Below, one piece after another: positions 11,309 through 23,787 of a DNA stretch of 64,000 nucleotides (its first letter is position 1; every line of letters begins with the position of its first letter). The notes under the pieces are model-generated. The model worked only from the letters and a program-made list of their open reading frames with translations. It was not told the origin of the DNA and searched no databases. The stretch is taken from the NCBI GenBank assembly GCA_019925095.2, contig CM034407.1, positions 6,161,210 to 6,225,209 of the forward strand, given 5' to 3'. The stretch is from Dendrolimus kikuchii (taxonomy: Eukaryota > Arthropoda > Insecta > Lepidoptera > Lasiocampidae). Both the position numbers and the translations under genes were made by a program.

Positions 11309-11744
11309 ATGGTGTAACCAACGGTTAAAGTGTTGCGGACAGAGAATACCCCCCTGATCCGCCCGCCGGAGTACATACACCTCTCCACGCCACGCATACC
11401 GCCCACGCCCATAGCTCGGACAGTTAGCAGCTAGGCGTCGGACGGAATGGAGGATATAAGAAGTGGCCTTGCAGGCCGAAAATTGCTCACTTCTTCACAT
11501 TTCTCACATATATATGGCACCAATACACACTATTTTACTCTCTGCCTTTCATCATTCTCTCTGTAACTCGTCCATGTATAGTTTTAATTTAATTGTAAAT
11601 AACGCCAATAATAAGTCATACAGTCCACATCGAGATTTATTTGGAAGAAGCAACTGCCACCAATAAAAAGAATCGCTAAAACTAAATGGCTAAACAGCGA
11701 TTATTTTATTTTAACCGTCGGTTAAATGTCTATCACACCACCAC
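11309..11744. mobile_element. Possible inverted-repeat element
   Basis: The left end GGTGTAACCAACGGTTAAA resembles the complement of the right end (GGTGTGATAGAC then TTTAACCGACGGTTAAA), allowing an 11-nt gap. The interior contains a GC-rich patch (11345-11460). No target-site duplication was found. Confidence 0.3.
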
Positions 11745-12284
11745 ACTGAGAATAATACAATGTATTCCTGAAATCTGCTAGTTTCTTTGTAATTCCTATA
11801 AAATGTTCTCAGGCATTAAAACCCCGTTTATTACTCCCGCAGATACAGTGACTTAACCTATTAAATAATTTATATCATACTTCGGCCCTTATCAATTTAA
11901 TTCTACAAATATTTCCTCAGCAATCAACCTGAATCAACCTATCAGTTTGGAACGCTAATAGCTGCGGCGGCTTGGAAAGAACCAGCACTAATAATCGTAG
12001 CAAAAGTTCGTTATGTTAGGAACTAATGCGGTCATTACACCACTAACGCCTGACCGCGACTTGGTCTACGTTTGTCCTGAATATTCGATAATGGACATAG
12101 CCGTCAAGGACGTCTGCTCTCACGCGTTAGCCGATTTCGGGTCGTGTAACCAACGATGACGCCTGTTATTCGCCTCGCCTATCACATGACTCTTAATGAC
12201 GGAATTTCAGGATGCTTATATATATTTTGGCCAATTTAATATTTATAAATTAGAGGGACTTGCACTGGCAAATAGCTAATGCAA

Positions 12285-12323
12285 ATTAAATTCCACACGC
12301 TCGAAGTCGCGGGTAACAGCTAG
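12285..12323 (+). mobile_element. Helitron 3' end fragment
   Basis: Ends ccacacgctcgaagtcgcgg, gtaacagCTAG, then T. This matches the 3' terminus of the fuller Helitron at 13270-13515. The 5' extent is unclear; 12240-12284 may belong to it. Confidence 0.45.
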
Positions 12324-12415
12324 TTAAAAATAAATTATTAGATATTGTATAAAAAGTAGTTTTCAGTTCAATTTTAATTATGTATTATTGTTTTATATTT
12401 ATTAATTTATAGTGT

Positions 12416-12610
12416 GGCAATGCAGCCAGCCTTCTGGGCACGATCCCCGTTGGCAGTGATCTGCTACATAATATATTTTAGTTTCAATGTCTTTGTTTTT
12501 TTACTACGTACATAATATATAGTCATAGCATATTTACAATATTTTCTAGGCAATACATTAGGCGGCCTTATCCCTCAAAGCGATCTCTTCCAAGCAACCT
12601 AAATGAAAGA
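12416..12610 (+). pseudogene. LINE C-terminus and F8-type 3' region
   Basis: 12417-12479 encodes GNAASLLGTIPVGSDLLHNI before a stop, comparable to the LINE-X ending at 46345. It is followed by an AT-rich 3' region and an F8 core (gcggccttatccctcaaagc, then gatctcttccaagcaacct). This links F8-type sequence with a LINE, though the two could be separate insertions. Confidence 0.5.
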
Positions 12611-12804
12611 ATTTTTGAATTATCTTATTTATATTACTATTTATTAATTAATGAACTAAATTAATATATGAGTGTGGTTTAGCAACTACCGACTTTTGTC
12701 GTCAATCTTACATTCCAACCAAAGGTTGTCTGGAAGAAATCGCCATGGGTGATAAGACCGCCGATTGTACTTGTATGTTAAGGAACTTGATTTCGTGTAG
12801 CATT

Positions 12805-12841
12805 TTCATACAATAAAGTATATTCTATTCTATTGTATTGA
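12805..12841 (+). repeat. LINE-type 3' tail (TATTC)n
   Basis: The sequence acaataaagtatattctatt followed by ctattgtattg looks like a LINE 3' end with a pentanucleotide tail. A complementary TAGAA-rich tract occurs at 60679. Confidence 0.4.
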
Positions 12842-13269
12842 CAATGTGGAATTTATTTTAAATTCAGACACAAACACTACTATTTTATTTATTGGGATAG
12901 TAAACTCCACGCAAACAAAATTGCGGCCACAACGAGTTTATATATACTGTATTATTACCATATTTACAAGATCTAGAAGCGTTTACACGAAGCGAAGGGT
13001 AACGCACATACCATCACGTATTTATCCAACGACATCACTTTGCATAGAAATTTTAATATCCACACGATATGGAATTTTGAGTTATATAAAACTTTAAGAA
13101 TTGTTGTTTTATTCAAGCTTAAGACAAAGTTTTTAAAATGGCAGATACTAGACGGTTCACCATATTTAAAAAAAAAAACTTTTGAATTTAAATTTGATAT
13201 ATGTGCTTGTTTGATATAATTTGATATATTGATACAATTACTAAGTGCTGACGGTGTATATAAACACAT

Positions 13270-13515
13270 TCCTTATACTAATATATAAAGCTGAAGAGTT
13301 TGTTTGTTTGTTTGAACGCGCTAATCTCAGGAACTACTGGTCTGATTTGAAAAAATCTTTCAGTGTTAGATAGACCATTTATCTAGGAAGGCTATATATA
13401 GAGTATATATCATCACGTTAAGACCAATAGGAGCGGATCACCAATGAAGAATGTTTTAAAATCGGGAGGGTTTTTTTAACTATTCCACGCGGGCGAAGTC
13501 GCGGGCAGAAGCTAG
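13270..13515 (+). mobile_element. Hel-1, short non-autonomous Helitron
   Basis: Starts TCCTTATACTAATATATAAA and continues with gaagagtttgtttgtttgtt, a signature I associate with lepidopteran Helitron-like elements. It ends ccacgcgggcgaagtcgcgg, gcagaagCTAG, then T. The subterminal gcgggcgaagtcgc can form the short hairpin expected near a Helitron 3' end. No target-site duplication, as expected. 246 bp, noncoding. Confidence 0.6.
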
Positions 13516-13913
13516 TCAAATAATATGAAAAGTGCAAATAGTAGTAAAAATATCAATAGATTAATCAAAATAGGTATGAAAAATTTATGTCATAAGTAAA
13601 AAGTAGCTTATGGAAGCAAAACCTAAGCGGCCTTAAAAAGCAACATCTATCTTCTGAAGCATTCAAAACGTAAACATCCCTGGAATGTGATGGTTGGTGA
13701 AAAAAAACCAAGCGTAGAAACCCTCGTGAGAAAAAAAAGAAAAAATATGGACAAGAGCAAATTGAAGTCTACCAGAAGTGTTCCGTAGGATCTCGTTTAC
13801 CTAGAACAGATTGACGTCATCTTGACGTCAAAGAAACCTATCTTAATAAGATAATAAGAGTTAATTAACAGAACAAGGCAACAATAATTACTTTGCGTAA
13901 ATCTATATCCATA

Positions 13914-14110
13914 ATCTTCTATATATATAAAAATGAATTGACGTTTGTTAGTCTCACAAAAACTCGAGAGCGGCTGAACCGATTTGCCTAATTTTGGTTT
14001 TCAAATATTTGTAGAAGTCCAAGGAAGGTTTGAAAGGTATAAAAATATATGCACATAATTATTATTTTTTTGTGTGTGTTTGACTGGGTACAGTAAAACG
14101 TCTACCGGGA
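13914..14110 (-). repeat. NA-3 repeat fragment
   Basis: The complement of the 3' part of the element at 56728-57130: tatatataaaaatgaattga, then ctcgagagcggctgaaccg and agtccaaggaaggtttgaaa. Probably a non-autonomous element tail. Confidence 0.5.
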
Positions 14111-14114
14111 CCTC

Positions 14115-15600
14115 TAGTACTATATACATATAAACTATTTCGCATGTTAACAAAATTTGATATATTTCTAAGGAGATAAACTATATGAACATAGGGTAGT
14201 CATTTTTGTCTTGAATTTAATTTGAAAACCATAAAATAGGAGATGACAATTTGTATCAGTGTCCTATAATTTCATAGTTCGTTATGATATAATTTGTTCA
14301 GTCTTTTGATAACAAATAAAGAAATACATATTTTATAGTGACATTTTTGTTTTCATTCTGAAAATATAAAATTTAATAGTACATAGGAGTATTATAATTA
14401 TATAAATATTGTTTTTATTGGTCGATATTCATTATAGCTGTTTTAAACGATTTATCCAGTTGTCAGATAAAAGTTATCAGTCGAGTAAATTATAATACGA
14501 GTGAATTCAAAAATTCAATCGTTCAACTGTTTTATTCGTACAAGTGATTTTTTTTTAATCGGGCCGTAATATTTCTTTTCTAATGTAATATTTATATTTC
14601 TTTATCAAGCAACAAATCAAATAATAAAGAGTTCCAGATAAAAGACGCTCTTCATAGCATTTGTAACATGGATTTTGTATCTATCGCTTTCATAGATTGG
14701 TCCCTAAAAACAGGGATTCTTCAAAGTGGATGGGAATCGTGGGTTCTTGGAATTCGCGTGCCAGCCGTACAATGCTGCGTTTGTATTTCATAGAATAGGG
14801 GAGCCATTGTATCCCATAGCGTGGTCCGATGAACGCTAGGAACGCAACAAAAAAAATCCTTTGATATTTTAATTGAGTACGTTCGCAATGGAATTTTACT
14901 AGAATGCTTGCAGAAGTTCGCTTTTGTTATAAGGAATATTTAATTTAATAACTTTGAATGTAGCATTTTTAGGTTTTTATAATTTTTCACTCACGCAAAC
15001 TTCGCATCCATATCCTATGAAAACTAACCCATTTCCAGAGATAAGAACTGTAACTATGTGTATTCCATTATTAGAATCGTGAATTAAAAGTATTGATGAA
15101 GGTATGGCAACATAGTTATTCTTACATTTAAACGAAGATAGCATAGACAAGCGAGCAAGATGCGTATTTATGGCTCGATCAATGTTTTTTGCCCGTCTGT
15201 CGCCTTAATTACGCGAACCTTTTGAAGCGACGAAGATCGGAGAGCTGCGTGCTCATCTATCACCCGCTTTAGGTTACAAATTCAAATACTGCCTACTGTT
15301 CGAAATTTAAAATATTAAATATCTATGAATGTAATTATGTACTATGGATTTATTTCATGTAATATACTCTGTACTACACATTTCAAAGATGGTGTGGATA
15401 TCCCTCTCTAGTCCCGACATCATCACCATTAAAAGAATCTACCACTAACACTAATATTGATATAAATTATCACAGTTTACGATGAAAAAAATACAAGACA
15501 ATTTCAACGTTTAACATAAAAATACCTATGTAACTATTCCTTTAAGCAGAAGATATAAGTAAAGCCTTCAAGCATCCTCAGGGTTGATTGGATAAAATGT
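14115..15600. other. No gene recognised
   Basis: AT-rich with moderately complex patches near 14640-14830 and 15170-15275. These have no obvious frame or repeat match within the window. Confidence 0.4.
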
Positions 15601-15638
15601 TCACATTACACATCAACTAAGCTCAACGGCATTAAGGC

Positions 15639-15830
15639 AGTGAAGGACGAAGAAGGCTGCCTGAGCCGGCCTCGACCCGAGCACGGCGACCTCGCGCGTG
15701 CGCACCCATTGTTCACCCCTCCCGCGGACCCCGCAAGGGTAATGTTACACGCGGTCGTAAAACCAACTCCGTACATGACCAGCCATTGCGACGGTTCAGA
15801 CACGCTCTTGATACTTCGAAATTCAAATCC
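15639..15830 (+). other. GC-rich exon candidate
   Basis: An isolated GC-rich block with an open plus-strand frame (KDEEGCLSRPRPEHGDLA and on, through VVKPTPYMTSHCDGSDT). Third codon positions are mostly G or C. A plausible acceptor (ttaaggcag) precedes 15639, but no strong donor follows. The opposite strand is also open over the same block. No domain recognised. It could be an exon, a conserved noncoding element or an old repeat. Confidence 0.25.
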
Positions 15831-16348
15831 ATTCGAAATTCCAATTTTAATTAATTCGAATACGAAATGCAGACATTATATAAGTAAAGGGAACAAAGGA
15901 AGGATAAACAATGCCATAAAGAAAATTAATTTTAAGACTTTTGGCAGGAACTGAAAGGGGACGTTGTACCGTGCAGTTTTATTTTCTAAAAATGTATAAA
16001 ATTACTCTAAAATGCTCAAAAATAGTTAGAGGACATTGATAATTTTTGGGTGGTAATTATGTTTTTTGTGACAAAAGTGGACTGCGTAGTCAAATGCGGC
16101 CTTTCGAGTTGCGAAACCTACCATTCAGCTGAGCTTACGATGACTTATACATTAGAGTTGACTGTATGGACTGAGATCTTTGCCTGCCATTATGGCCTAT
16201 CTACATTTCTGAGAGTCCACATAACACAGCTTTGCATAATAGTTTCAACATGAAACAATATAAAAGTTTTCTAGCAAATAAGAAATTAATTTCAACGAGT
16301 AACTAAAAAGAATAAAATAAATACTCGTTTATAATTCAACAACATCTT

Positions 16349-16640
16349 GAAGTCGGTGTATTCTGAAAATTTGTTGATTTTATGTTTTACTTGACACCGA
16401 CTTCAAAGATGCTGTAGAAAATGTAAAAATTGGTTTATTTTTTGCTTGAATTTTTTATTTTTCACTTTTAAGTTACGTACATATATGGTATCCAATAGCA
16501 ATAAAATGTATATGGGACCATTTTGTAGCTTTACTGAGTACAACGCAAGAAGAATCGTTAAAATCGGTTTACAAACACAAAGCTATGGCTATAAAAAAAA
16601 TACACTAGGAGTTGAGAATCTCCTCCGTTTTTAAAGTTGG
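16349..16640 (+). repeat. NA-1 repeat ('gaagtcggt' element)
   Basis: Bracketed by alternating gaagtcggt / accgacttc motifs (16350-16358 and 16397-16405) and ending in ctcctccgtttttaaagttg. The same motifs and ending (cctcctcctttttttgaagt) occur at 49855-50510. A non-autonomous element typical of moth genomes; class not assigned. Confidence 0.5.
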
Positions 16641-16679
16641 TTAAAAATAATTAAATGACTGCTGGCTGTAGCTTAAACA

Positions 16680-16975
16680 ATTCAACGAGTATGAAAATCG
16701 CTGCGCCCGATTTCGTGGCTGGGCGATTACGGTTTAAAAATGCGACAAAGCCCCCCCAACCGAGCTGTCATCCAGCCATGATTGACGCAAGGAAAGTCGC
16801 ATTCCTCGCCCCGATATAACACGGCGGTCATATTTAATGAATCGAAGAATACACAACGGAACGTCTTGCGTTGTAACGCTTCGGGGTTCTGTGCTGTTCC
16901 ATTTTTAAAATTGCGCCAGAGAAATGTCATTTTGACAGATAAACATGAATTTACGTCATCTTACGAGATTTAGTC
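16680..16975. other. Moderately GC-rich patch, open on both strands
   Basis: Open frames occur on minus (16930-16727) and plus (16782-16973), overlapping each other. Neither shows a recognisable domain or convincing splice signals. Not repeated elsewhere in the window. Confidence 0.2.
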
Positions 16976-17154
16976 AAACATTTAAGATAAAATTAATTAT
17001 GTAACACTATATAATTAGTAAAAAAAAATGCCTTGATAAGGTACACAATGTCTATTTCAAATACTTATTTAAGTTACTATTTAATATTAATCTTATACTT
17101 ACTAAACATCACAATGTTTATTTGAAATAGAATGTAACAAATGAATGAATGATT

Positions 17155-17275
17155 GAATGAAAATACTTTTTCGTTCACCAAAATAAACACTACGTTCTTA
17201 AAAACTAGATAAATGTTGAACAAAGGGTGGCCTTATTGCTTAAAACGATCTCTTCCAGGCAACTCCCTAAACTAA
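17155..17275 (+). repeat. F8 repeat, diverged
   Basis: Contains ttcaccaaaataaacact and gtggccttattgcttaaaac followed by gatctcttccaggcaa, in the same order as the 23494-23610 copy. Confidence 0.55.
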
Positions 17276-17939
17276 GGAAAATATTAAAACATAACAGTGG
17301 CGGTGTAAACAATAAATAATATAAAACATTAAAAATATATTAAATAAGTAAATAAAAATCTTTATTATATAGTATATAAACATATAGATTAAGGAGCACT
17401 ATTATAACTGAGAGGACCAAAAATAATTAAAAACCATGATTTTAAAAGAGGACACTGACTTAGCTTGTTTGATGTTGAATGGCAGTGAGTTCCATAGCCT
17501 GAAATATTATGATATATGAAAGAAAGAACAAGATCTTATTTGAAGAAACAGTCATGTACTTACACCAATAACAAATCATAGTAAATGAGTTTTTGATAAC
17601 ATGTACATGCATTTCAATAAATGAGGTTTGTATCAACTTTTTGTCGTACCGGAGTTTCATCCGAAACAACGTTGATTACTGCGATGACAAAACGGTCGTA
17701 AGATAAGTTATATTAACCTATAATGATAATATATTTATAGCTGAATAAATATTATGTTAATTTTATCAATATGATATATTGATAAATGTGTATACTAATA
17801 TGTTACGGCTATGGGGTCAAATATTATAGCAATTATTAATATAAGGAATGGCAATCAAGCAATTTAAAAAAAATTCTTCGTCCGATAGTCAAAGTTAAAA
17901 AGAAACTTATTAAAAGTTTAAAATTTTAACTGATATCCA

Positions 17940-18178
17940 TTATAGTAATCGGCAGATAAACACACATTTTGTAATCCCCAAATTAAGCAAGTTACGCTTG
18001 TGTTATGGATAATATACAACGGACTACTCTGGAGCCGATCCCAGACACCCAGACCATAATAAATAACGGAGAAAATACGTTGCCGAAATTTACTATACCA
18101 GGAATCGGACCTGGAGCCTCTGTGTTGCAATGAGGTAGGCCGGCAAAGCCTTAGGCCACTCAACCACAGAGGCCGTCA
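17940..18178 (-). repeat. SINE-C, full length
   Basis: Minus strand: gacggcctctgtggttgagt head with an A-box-like tggttgagtgg, a decayed B box (ggtccgattcc), ctggtatagtaaatttcggc, then ggtctgggtgtctgggatcg, and a tail gtgtgtttatctgccgatta. About 240 bp, tRNA-derived. Confidence 0.75.
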
Positions 18179-18281
18179 GTCTTTAACTAACAAGATAGAA
18201 TAATGAAAAGCGCAAGACCTGAGATGTGGAGCGATTAGCGTCATTTAGGATTTCGAAGGTTTCAGACTTATATATTTACTA

Positions 18282-18762
18282 CTAGGATATGCCCGCGACT
18301 TCGTTCATGCTTGAATTAAAACCTCCGCGGGATTTCCAGGACACAAAATATCTCAGCATTTATAAATGGATAGAAGCAATAGTTTTAATGGAAACTGTGT
18401 CGGAATAATGCATGATTCCTGGGATAAAAAATACCACACATTTTATTACATATAATTTGCTATCGGTCAGTGAAAAAAATCTGATTGAAACTAGATTTTT
18501 TTCAATCTGGCCATTTTAAATAATTCCCAGAAAAATTCCCGCGGGATTCGCGGGACAAAAAGTAGTGCAGATTTAAGTCTAAGAATGTGCTGTCGATCAG
18601 GTAAAACCCGAATCCCGAACAAACAAGCAAACCGACAAACACAAGAAATTTAAAAAATGCATTATGTTCTCCGTCTTTTATATAGTCTATTCCAGTTGCT
18701 TTTTTTTAAAGCTTCAATGTATAGATACGGCATGTTTAGAATTTTATAAACTTATAGACTAT
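18282..18762 (-). mobile_element. Hel-2, non-autonomous Helitron-like element
   Basis: The plus strand begins CTAGgatatgcccgcgactt, the complement of the CTAG end seen at 30173 and 36661. The body shares gggattcgcgggacaaaaag, the cccgaacaaacaagcaaacc primer-like stretch and tataaaattctaaacatgcc (other strand) with those copies. Directly abuts SINE-B. Confidence 0.55.
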
Positions 18763-18779
18763 GCCGTTGCCAGCCCCAG

Positions 18780-19075
18780 TCTCCGTGCAGGAATAGAACA
18801 AGAATACAATTTCCTGCGACCAGGCGATCTGTCGTCAGGGGGGCAAAACAACTCACATCCAGATGGTAGGCCATTTATTCGTTTGGATGGCTACACCTCT
18901 GATCTAGAGTATACCGCCATAACAACTTTGAGTTGTGTTCCGGCATTAGTGGCCAGTTTCCAGGCTCCCTTTAGAGAGCGGCAGCACATTGGTAGCACCT
19001 ACATATGTTACACATATCTATAGGCGATGGTAACCTCTCTCCGTCAGGTGGTCTGCTCTGTCTGTTTATCCCATA
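18780..19075 (+). repeat. SINE-B (Bm1-like)
   Basis: Starts tccgtgcaggaatagaacaa with the ttcctgcg complement downstream; body ctctgatctagagtataccg; end taggcgatggtaacctctct followed by tcaggtggtctgctctg. More diverged than the 26.4 and 28.3 kb copies. Confidence 0.7.
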
Positions 19076-19454
19076 GAACAAAAAAGAACTGAAAAATAAT
19101 GTATTATTTTTTTATTATTATATTTTAATATTTGAAACACTTCATATTTTTACAGTAATATTTATAGGTTATGAAGTAAAATGTAGTGACGTCTTGTGTC
19201 AGTGACGTGGTACACAGAATGTGGTAGTACTCGGCAAGCACTCTATCGAATTGTATTCGAATAGATGATTATACACGACGATTGATACACGAGTATTTAT
19301 TTTAATTTTGAAGTAATAAAGTATTTTATTGTTGCTTTTATTAAAATTTATTTATTTGTCTTACTAATTAAACATTACATAAGTAGAATTAGTTTTATTA
19401 ATTATTATTATTTATTATTTAACAAAATTGGGACGTTTTGGTTTTACGCTAAAA

Positions 19455-19625
19455 TGAAGGCTTGCACTGAAAATCAACGCTGTGCTGGATATAATTCCGG
19501 CACAGCAATATGCTGAGTGCAAACCTTGTTCAAAGGCAAAATATGATCTGTTGTGTATAATAATGTATAAGGAATGTAATTACGTCGCTATTTATTCAAA
19601 TAAAGTTTTTCTTTCTTTCTATAAT
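19455..19625 (+). repeat. LINE 3'-end fragment
   Basis: Contains cttgcactgaaaatcaacgc, ctgagtgcaaacc, and ends aaataaagtttttctttctt with a TTTC-rich tail. A second piece lies at 34057-34140. This layout is that of a LINE 3'UTR. Confidence 0.5.
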
Positions 19626-20009
19626 ATTAAAATACTACACGTCTTATAGAAGAAATACTTTTTCTGTATATTTAGATTCGAGTATAAAAGAATAGTAACA
19701 TTTTTTATACTATACATACTCGACGCGGAACCCCAAATTTATCATGGGCTCTTACTAACCTAACCGGTTTAATTTTTTCTCTTTTTATGAGGCGATTTAA
19801 AAGGACAATGTCGCTACCGAGTTACGCTTTGGGTTAGAGATTAGATAGTGTTAAATGTGCTTTCGTGGACACGGTTTTGAATTCATTATTATTATACCCA
19901 CGCAAGTAAGTATAGATTAATGTCGTACTTTTATATCATACAATGCTTTTACCTTACTATTGTTAGGAAATTGAGATTACTTGTAACCTAGTGTAGGACG
20001 CCTTACTGC

Positions 20010-20105
20010 CACATTGACTGACGACCTGCATAAGCTCGCCGGTAGGCGCTGGAGGAGGAAGACAGAACTTGGGGCGGCCTATGTCCACCATCCATTCAAC
20101 CTCAT
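20010..20105 (+). pseudogene. RTE-4 type LINE C-terminal scrap
   Basis: Encodes TDDLHKLAGRRWRRKTELGA followed by AYVHH, the counterpart of DDLCKVAGSR...LGEVYVQQ at 54895-54980, with an internal deletion. Confidence 0.5.
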
Positions 20106-21118
20106 AAGCTTTATCGTTTATAATATGAATAAGGTAGGATCTTTTGAAACTTATAAAATATCGAATTTAAATATATTACACTTACATTTAGGATAAAAAT
20201 CCTAACCGAACATTTGAATTTTTTTGAATAGTAATTATTTATAATTTGACATTTTATAATTATAAATTTTCTTTAATTACAGACAGACATTTCAATTTTG
20301 TTTATTATATATATTGATTCAAAATCTAGAGTCAAAAAGATTGTCCGAGACAGAACTTATCACCTAACCCTTATAATATGACGGATGAACTTATAAAATT
20401 CCTTAGACATAACGATGTTAAGCTTAGTACGCATTGATGGTTGTTTATTATTTTAATCTTATTTACATTTTTTAGGATTAAATTGTGGCGCCACCACGCA
20501 TTATCTACGGTCGTTTATTGTAGACATTTTTGAATAATCTTATTTGATGCATCTATGATTATCATGTTAGATATAGATTGGAAATATAGAGGATGTAATC
20601 TGATTAATAATGCATTTTAAAAAGATAGAAGGGAGATAGAACAACTTGAATATTTTAAATCTTACCGATCATTATATAGTAAATAGAGTATTTTCAATGG
20701 TTAAATACCTGTGTGTAATTACTAAAGTATTAACTACTGTTACGGCTTTGGCAACATAGGTTTCGGTTTTGAATTTTTAGTTCTTTATTTAATTAAAAAC
20801 AATATGTTTGATGTTGAAAATTTTAGTTCCGTAATTACATTAAATTGGTTTTTTTACGTACACTAACTTGCTGCCGATTAATACCCTAGCGTGCCCAGTG
20901 ACGTACCTATATAGCAATTTCATTGCCCAAGGGTACATACAGTACATGTTTATTTGCGCTGAACATGCATAAACAGCGACTAAGTTCAAATCCTCAAGTA
21001 CTACTCCTAACTAGACATTGATTCTAATTCGAACTAGCAATACGTGATGAAATATTCGTGTCAATCAATTCAATAATTTAAGCAACTCGATGACTCTCAA
21101 TTCTATATTTCATTCTCA

Positions 21119-21251
21119 TGTCCGGTTCCTATATCTTACCGACCATTCATTTGCCTTACTATCGGTTAAAATTTAACATGAGCTCCATACAAGTAATGTC
21201 AATATTCAACCGATTGTAATGCAAGTGAATGAATAGTGACATGTAGGAACT
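21119..21251. mobile_element. MITE-1 copy
   Basis: Begins TGTCCGGTTCCTATATCTTA and ends with the complement-like gtaatgcaagtgaatgaata, gtgacatgtaggaac. Clearly homologous to 10655-10807; the right terminus is decayed. Confidence 0.55.
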
Positions 21252-21521
21252 ATCTAAGAGTCTATGATTTCGATTCCAACTTGGACATCGTAAAAAATGA
21301 AAGCTTCGATGTACCTACGCAACTTCTGCTACGAGTCACTACTGATCTCGTCCGATGACCGACCGTTCCGTCGAATAAGATGACATAAAACAATTTGAAA
21401 GAAAGAAAAAAAAACGTTTATTTAAAAATCGTATATACATTGCTTACATGTATTAAAAATGCCAATATCATACAAATGTCACACAACAATAGTACTGTAA
21501 GAATAAATGGTATTTCTTGCA

Positions 21522-21812
21522 TTTTATCCGTGCAGGAACGGAGAAAGAATACAATTTCCTGCGGCCGGGTGGCCTGGCGTAAGAAGCGATAAAACAACCC
21601 ACAGCCAGGTGGTAGGGTATTTGTCCGACTGGATGGCTGCCACCCCTGCTCTAGAGTATGCCGCCATAACAACCATGATTTCTGTTCCGGCATTAGTGAC
21701 CAGGTTCCAGTCTCCCTTAAGAGAGCAGCAGCGCATTTGTAGCACAGATGGTAAAAACTTTCCATCAAGTGAGCCGCCTGCCTGTCTACTGAACTCATGC
21801 AATTAAAAAAAT
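21522..21812 (+). repeat. SINE-B (Bm1-like), full length
   Basis: Starts ttatccgtgcaggaacggag, has the GCAGGAA/TTCCTGC inverted repeat, the cacccctgctctagagtatg body, and a 3' poly(A)-like end after gaactcatgcaattaaaaaa. A long open frame on the complement is a by-product of the repeat. Confidence 0.75.
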
Positions 21813-21814
21813 TA

Positions 21815-23400
21815 CCCTTTCACTCCTAAACTAAAATTATACTATACACACTACAATTTTTTGGTCCTTCGAGAACATGAACTCTTAAAAATACAGATAG
21901 CAAAATCGGAAAACAACTCGACTATTCAGGGAAGGAGCTAGTTTACAACTGACTCGATTGTAATATTTGAAAAATTGTGATTATTTACAATTGTTTAAAC
22001 TACTTGGAATCGCTAATCACTAATTTGAACTATGTAAGAATTGTTTTAACACAGTGAACTTTTCATTACGTAAACATATTTAATCTAGCGAAAAGTCGCT
22101 AAATTGGCAACAGAGCGTACAAATAAATTAATTGTAAAACAACATCAAATTACAAAAACACCTGACATTGAGAAATGCAATTTTCTGACAACAGCTTTTT
22201 ATAAGTCAACTAATTGACAAGTGCGCTTCAAATAATTGACATTAAATTGTCTTCTGCTTAAATATAGAAAGACTGAAATTATATGAAGATGTTTTTTTCT
22301 GGTAATAACATGTCAATTTAGTGCTTATAATAATGTAAGCAACCTTGTCATAAATTACTAGTATTCTGAACGCTGTAACATGTTAAAAATATCTTACGTT
22401 TTTATTTATAGTACAAACTATCCGGTTAATTAGGGCTCCGTCGCCGTGACCTTTAAGGGCTAGTACTGAACTATTCTTATTAACTTTTTCCAAGAACAAT
22501 ATTTAATCCGCACCTTTGAAACATACTGAACGGTTGTTGCAGCTTTCATACTTTATGTTTTGGACTTTGTTTAAGTATTATGAACATATAAATGTTTACT
22601 TTACATATTATCGATCACCGTAATCTCAATTGCCGTAAGCACAAACTATTCTTTAGTATTAAATAAAAACTTTCTTCTTCTTACAATCTTTGTAACTTTT
22701 TAATTTGAAATCGTATTTTAAAGTTGTCAAGGGCAACACTTTTGCATTTCAGTAACAAATAAAAGTTAAAATTATTATAAGAGTAAAAAATGGTTTTATT
22801 TATTTTTATAGAAAATTAGCATCTGTTCCTTACATCAATAGATTTCCAGATACACTCTTCAACAGGTTAATTTCTCATGATCTAACTATTTCACATAATG
22901 ACACTTCTAAAAAATAAAACAAGTAATCGATAATTTAAAACGCACCTAATATATTGATAAGTAGAAGTAATCTAATAAATATAATTCGTGAATAAAAAAA
23001 AAAATATTTTTACTATCATTAAAACTAGAATACTCTTTATCCAAAATGTGATTTAAGATTCAAACAATTGTTTTATATTTCTTACAATATAAATTAAATA
23101 ATTATCAGTTACAAATTTAAACAATGAGCGGAAAGTCTTAAAGCAGTGTACAAACAAAAAAACAGCTTGTAGCAATGTCGTCGGTCCTAAAATAATCCAT
23201 AAGGAATGTTTATCTTCAGAAATTCTTCACTTTACGATGGGGGTTGAAGAATATAAAAAGACAGCATTTAAATTTAGGGTAGCGGCGGTATGCACCTAGC
23301 GTTACAATATATTTTAGGCGCGCCAGAATAATCGGTTAGGGAAGCGGTCCTTAAATTAATATAAAGGTGGGGCCCCATCTGGGATAATGTTATAGGTATT
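21815..23400. other. AT-rich, no gene or clear repeat
   Basis: Very AT-rich DNA without a supported gene. A GC-rich scrap at 23360-23392 shares ggggcccc...gataatgt with 3756-3780. Confidence 0.5.
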
Positions 23401-23469
23401 AACTGTGAACGAATGCATCTTATTTAAAGCGTTAAAATTAATGCCACTATCGAATAGCCACATCTGTCA

Positions 23470-23635
23470 ATATGAAAGAGAGAGAGAGCGAGATAACACT
23501 TTATTGCACACCAAAATATACAATTACAAAAACAGACCATATTTACAATATTTTCTAGGCAATACAATAGGCAGCCTTATCGCTCAAAGCGATCTCTTCC
23601 AGGCAACCTAAATGAAAGAAATTGAATCAGGTGAA
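23470..23635 (+). repeat. F8 repeat, best copy
   Basis: Reads taacactttattgcacacca, aaatatacaattacaaaaac, agaccatatttacaatattt, then ggcagccttatcgctcaaag, cgatctcttccaggcaacct. Copies or pieces recur at 3.3, 5.6, 12.5, 17.2, 25.2 (minus), 34.8, 41.3 (minus) and 60.8 kb. Interpreted as an antisense LINE 3'UTR. Confidence 0.6.
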
Positions 23636-23703
23636 ATAGGTGGTGCAAGAAAAAGGCAATAGATACATAAATACTTAAACTAATTTAAGAAATAAATATA
23701 CAA

Positions 23704-23706
<3 letters not shown>

Positions 23707-23784
<78 letters not shown>
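23707..23784. repeat. (AT)n tract, about 39 units
   Basis: An uninterrupted alternating TA run of about 78 bp, just right of the F8 copy. Likely length-polymorphic. Confidence 0.95.

Positions 23785-23787
<3 letters not shown>

Noticed and set aside
21418..21806. Frames of 90-126 codons in SINE-B copies, on both strands, also at 9.3, 26.4, 28.3 and 63.3 kb
   Set aside because: The same residues recur because the repeat recurs; no conserved start and frame shifts between copies.
23707..23784. (AT)n tract as an origin or matrix-attachment site
   Set aside because: Sequence alone does not support either; an alternating microsatellite explains it.
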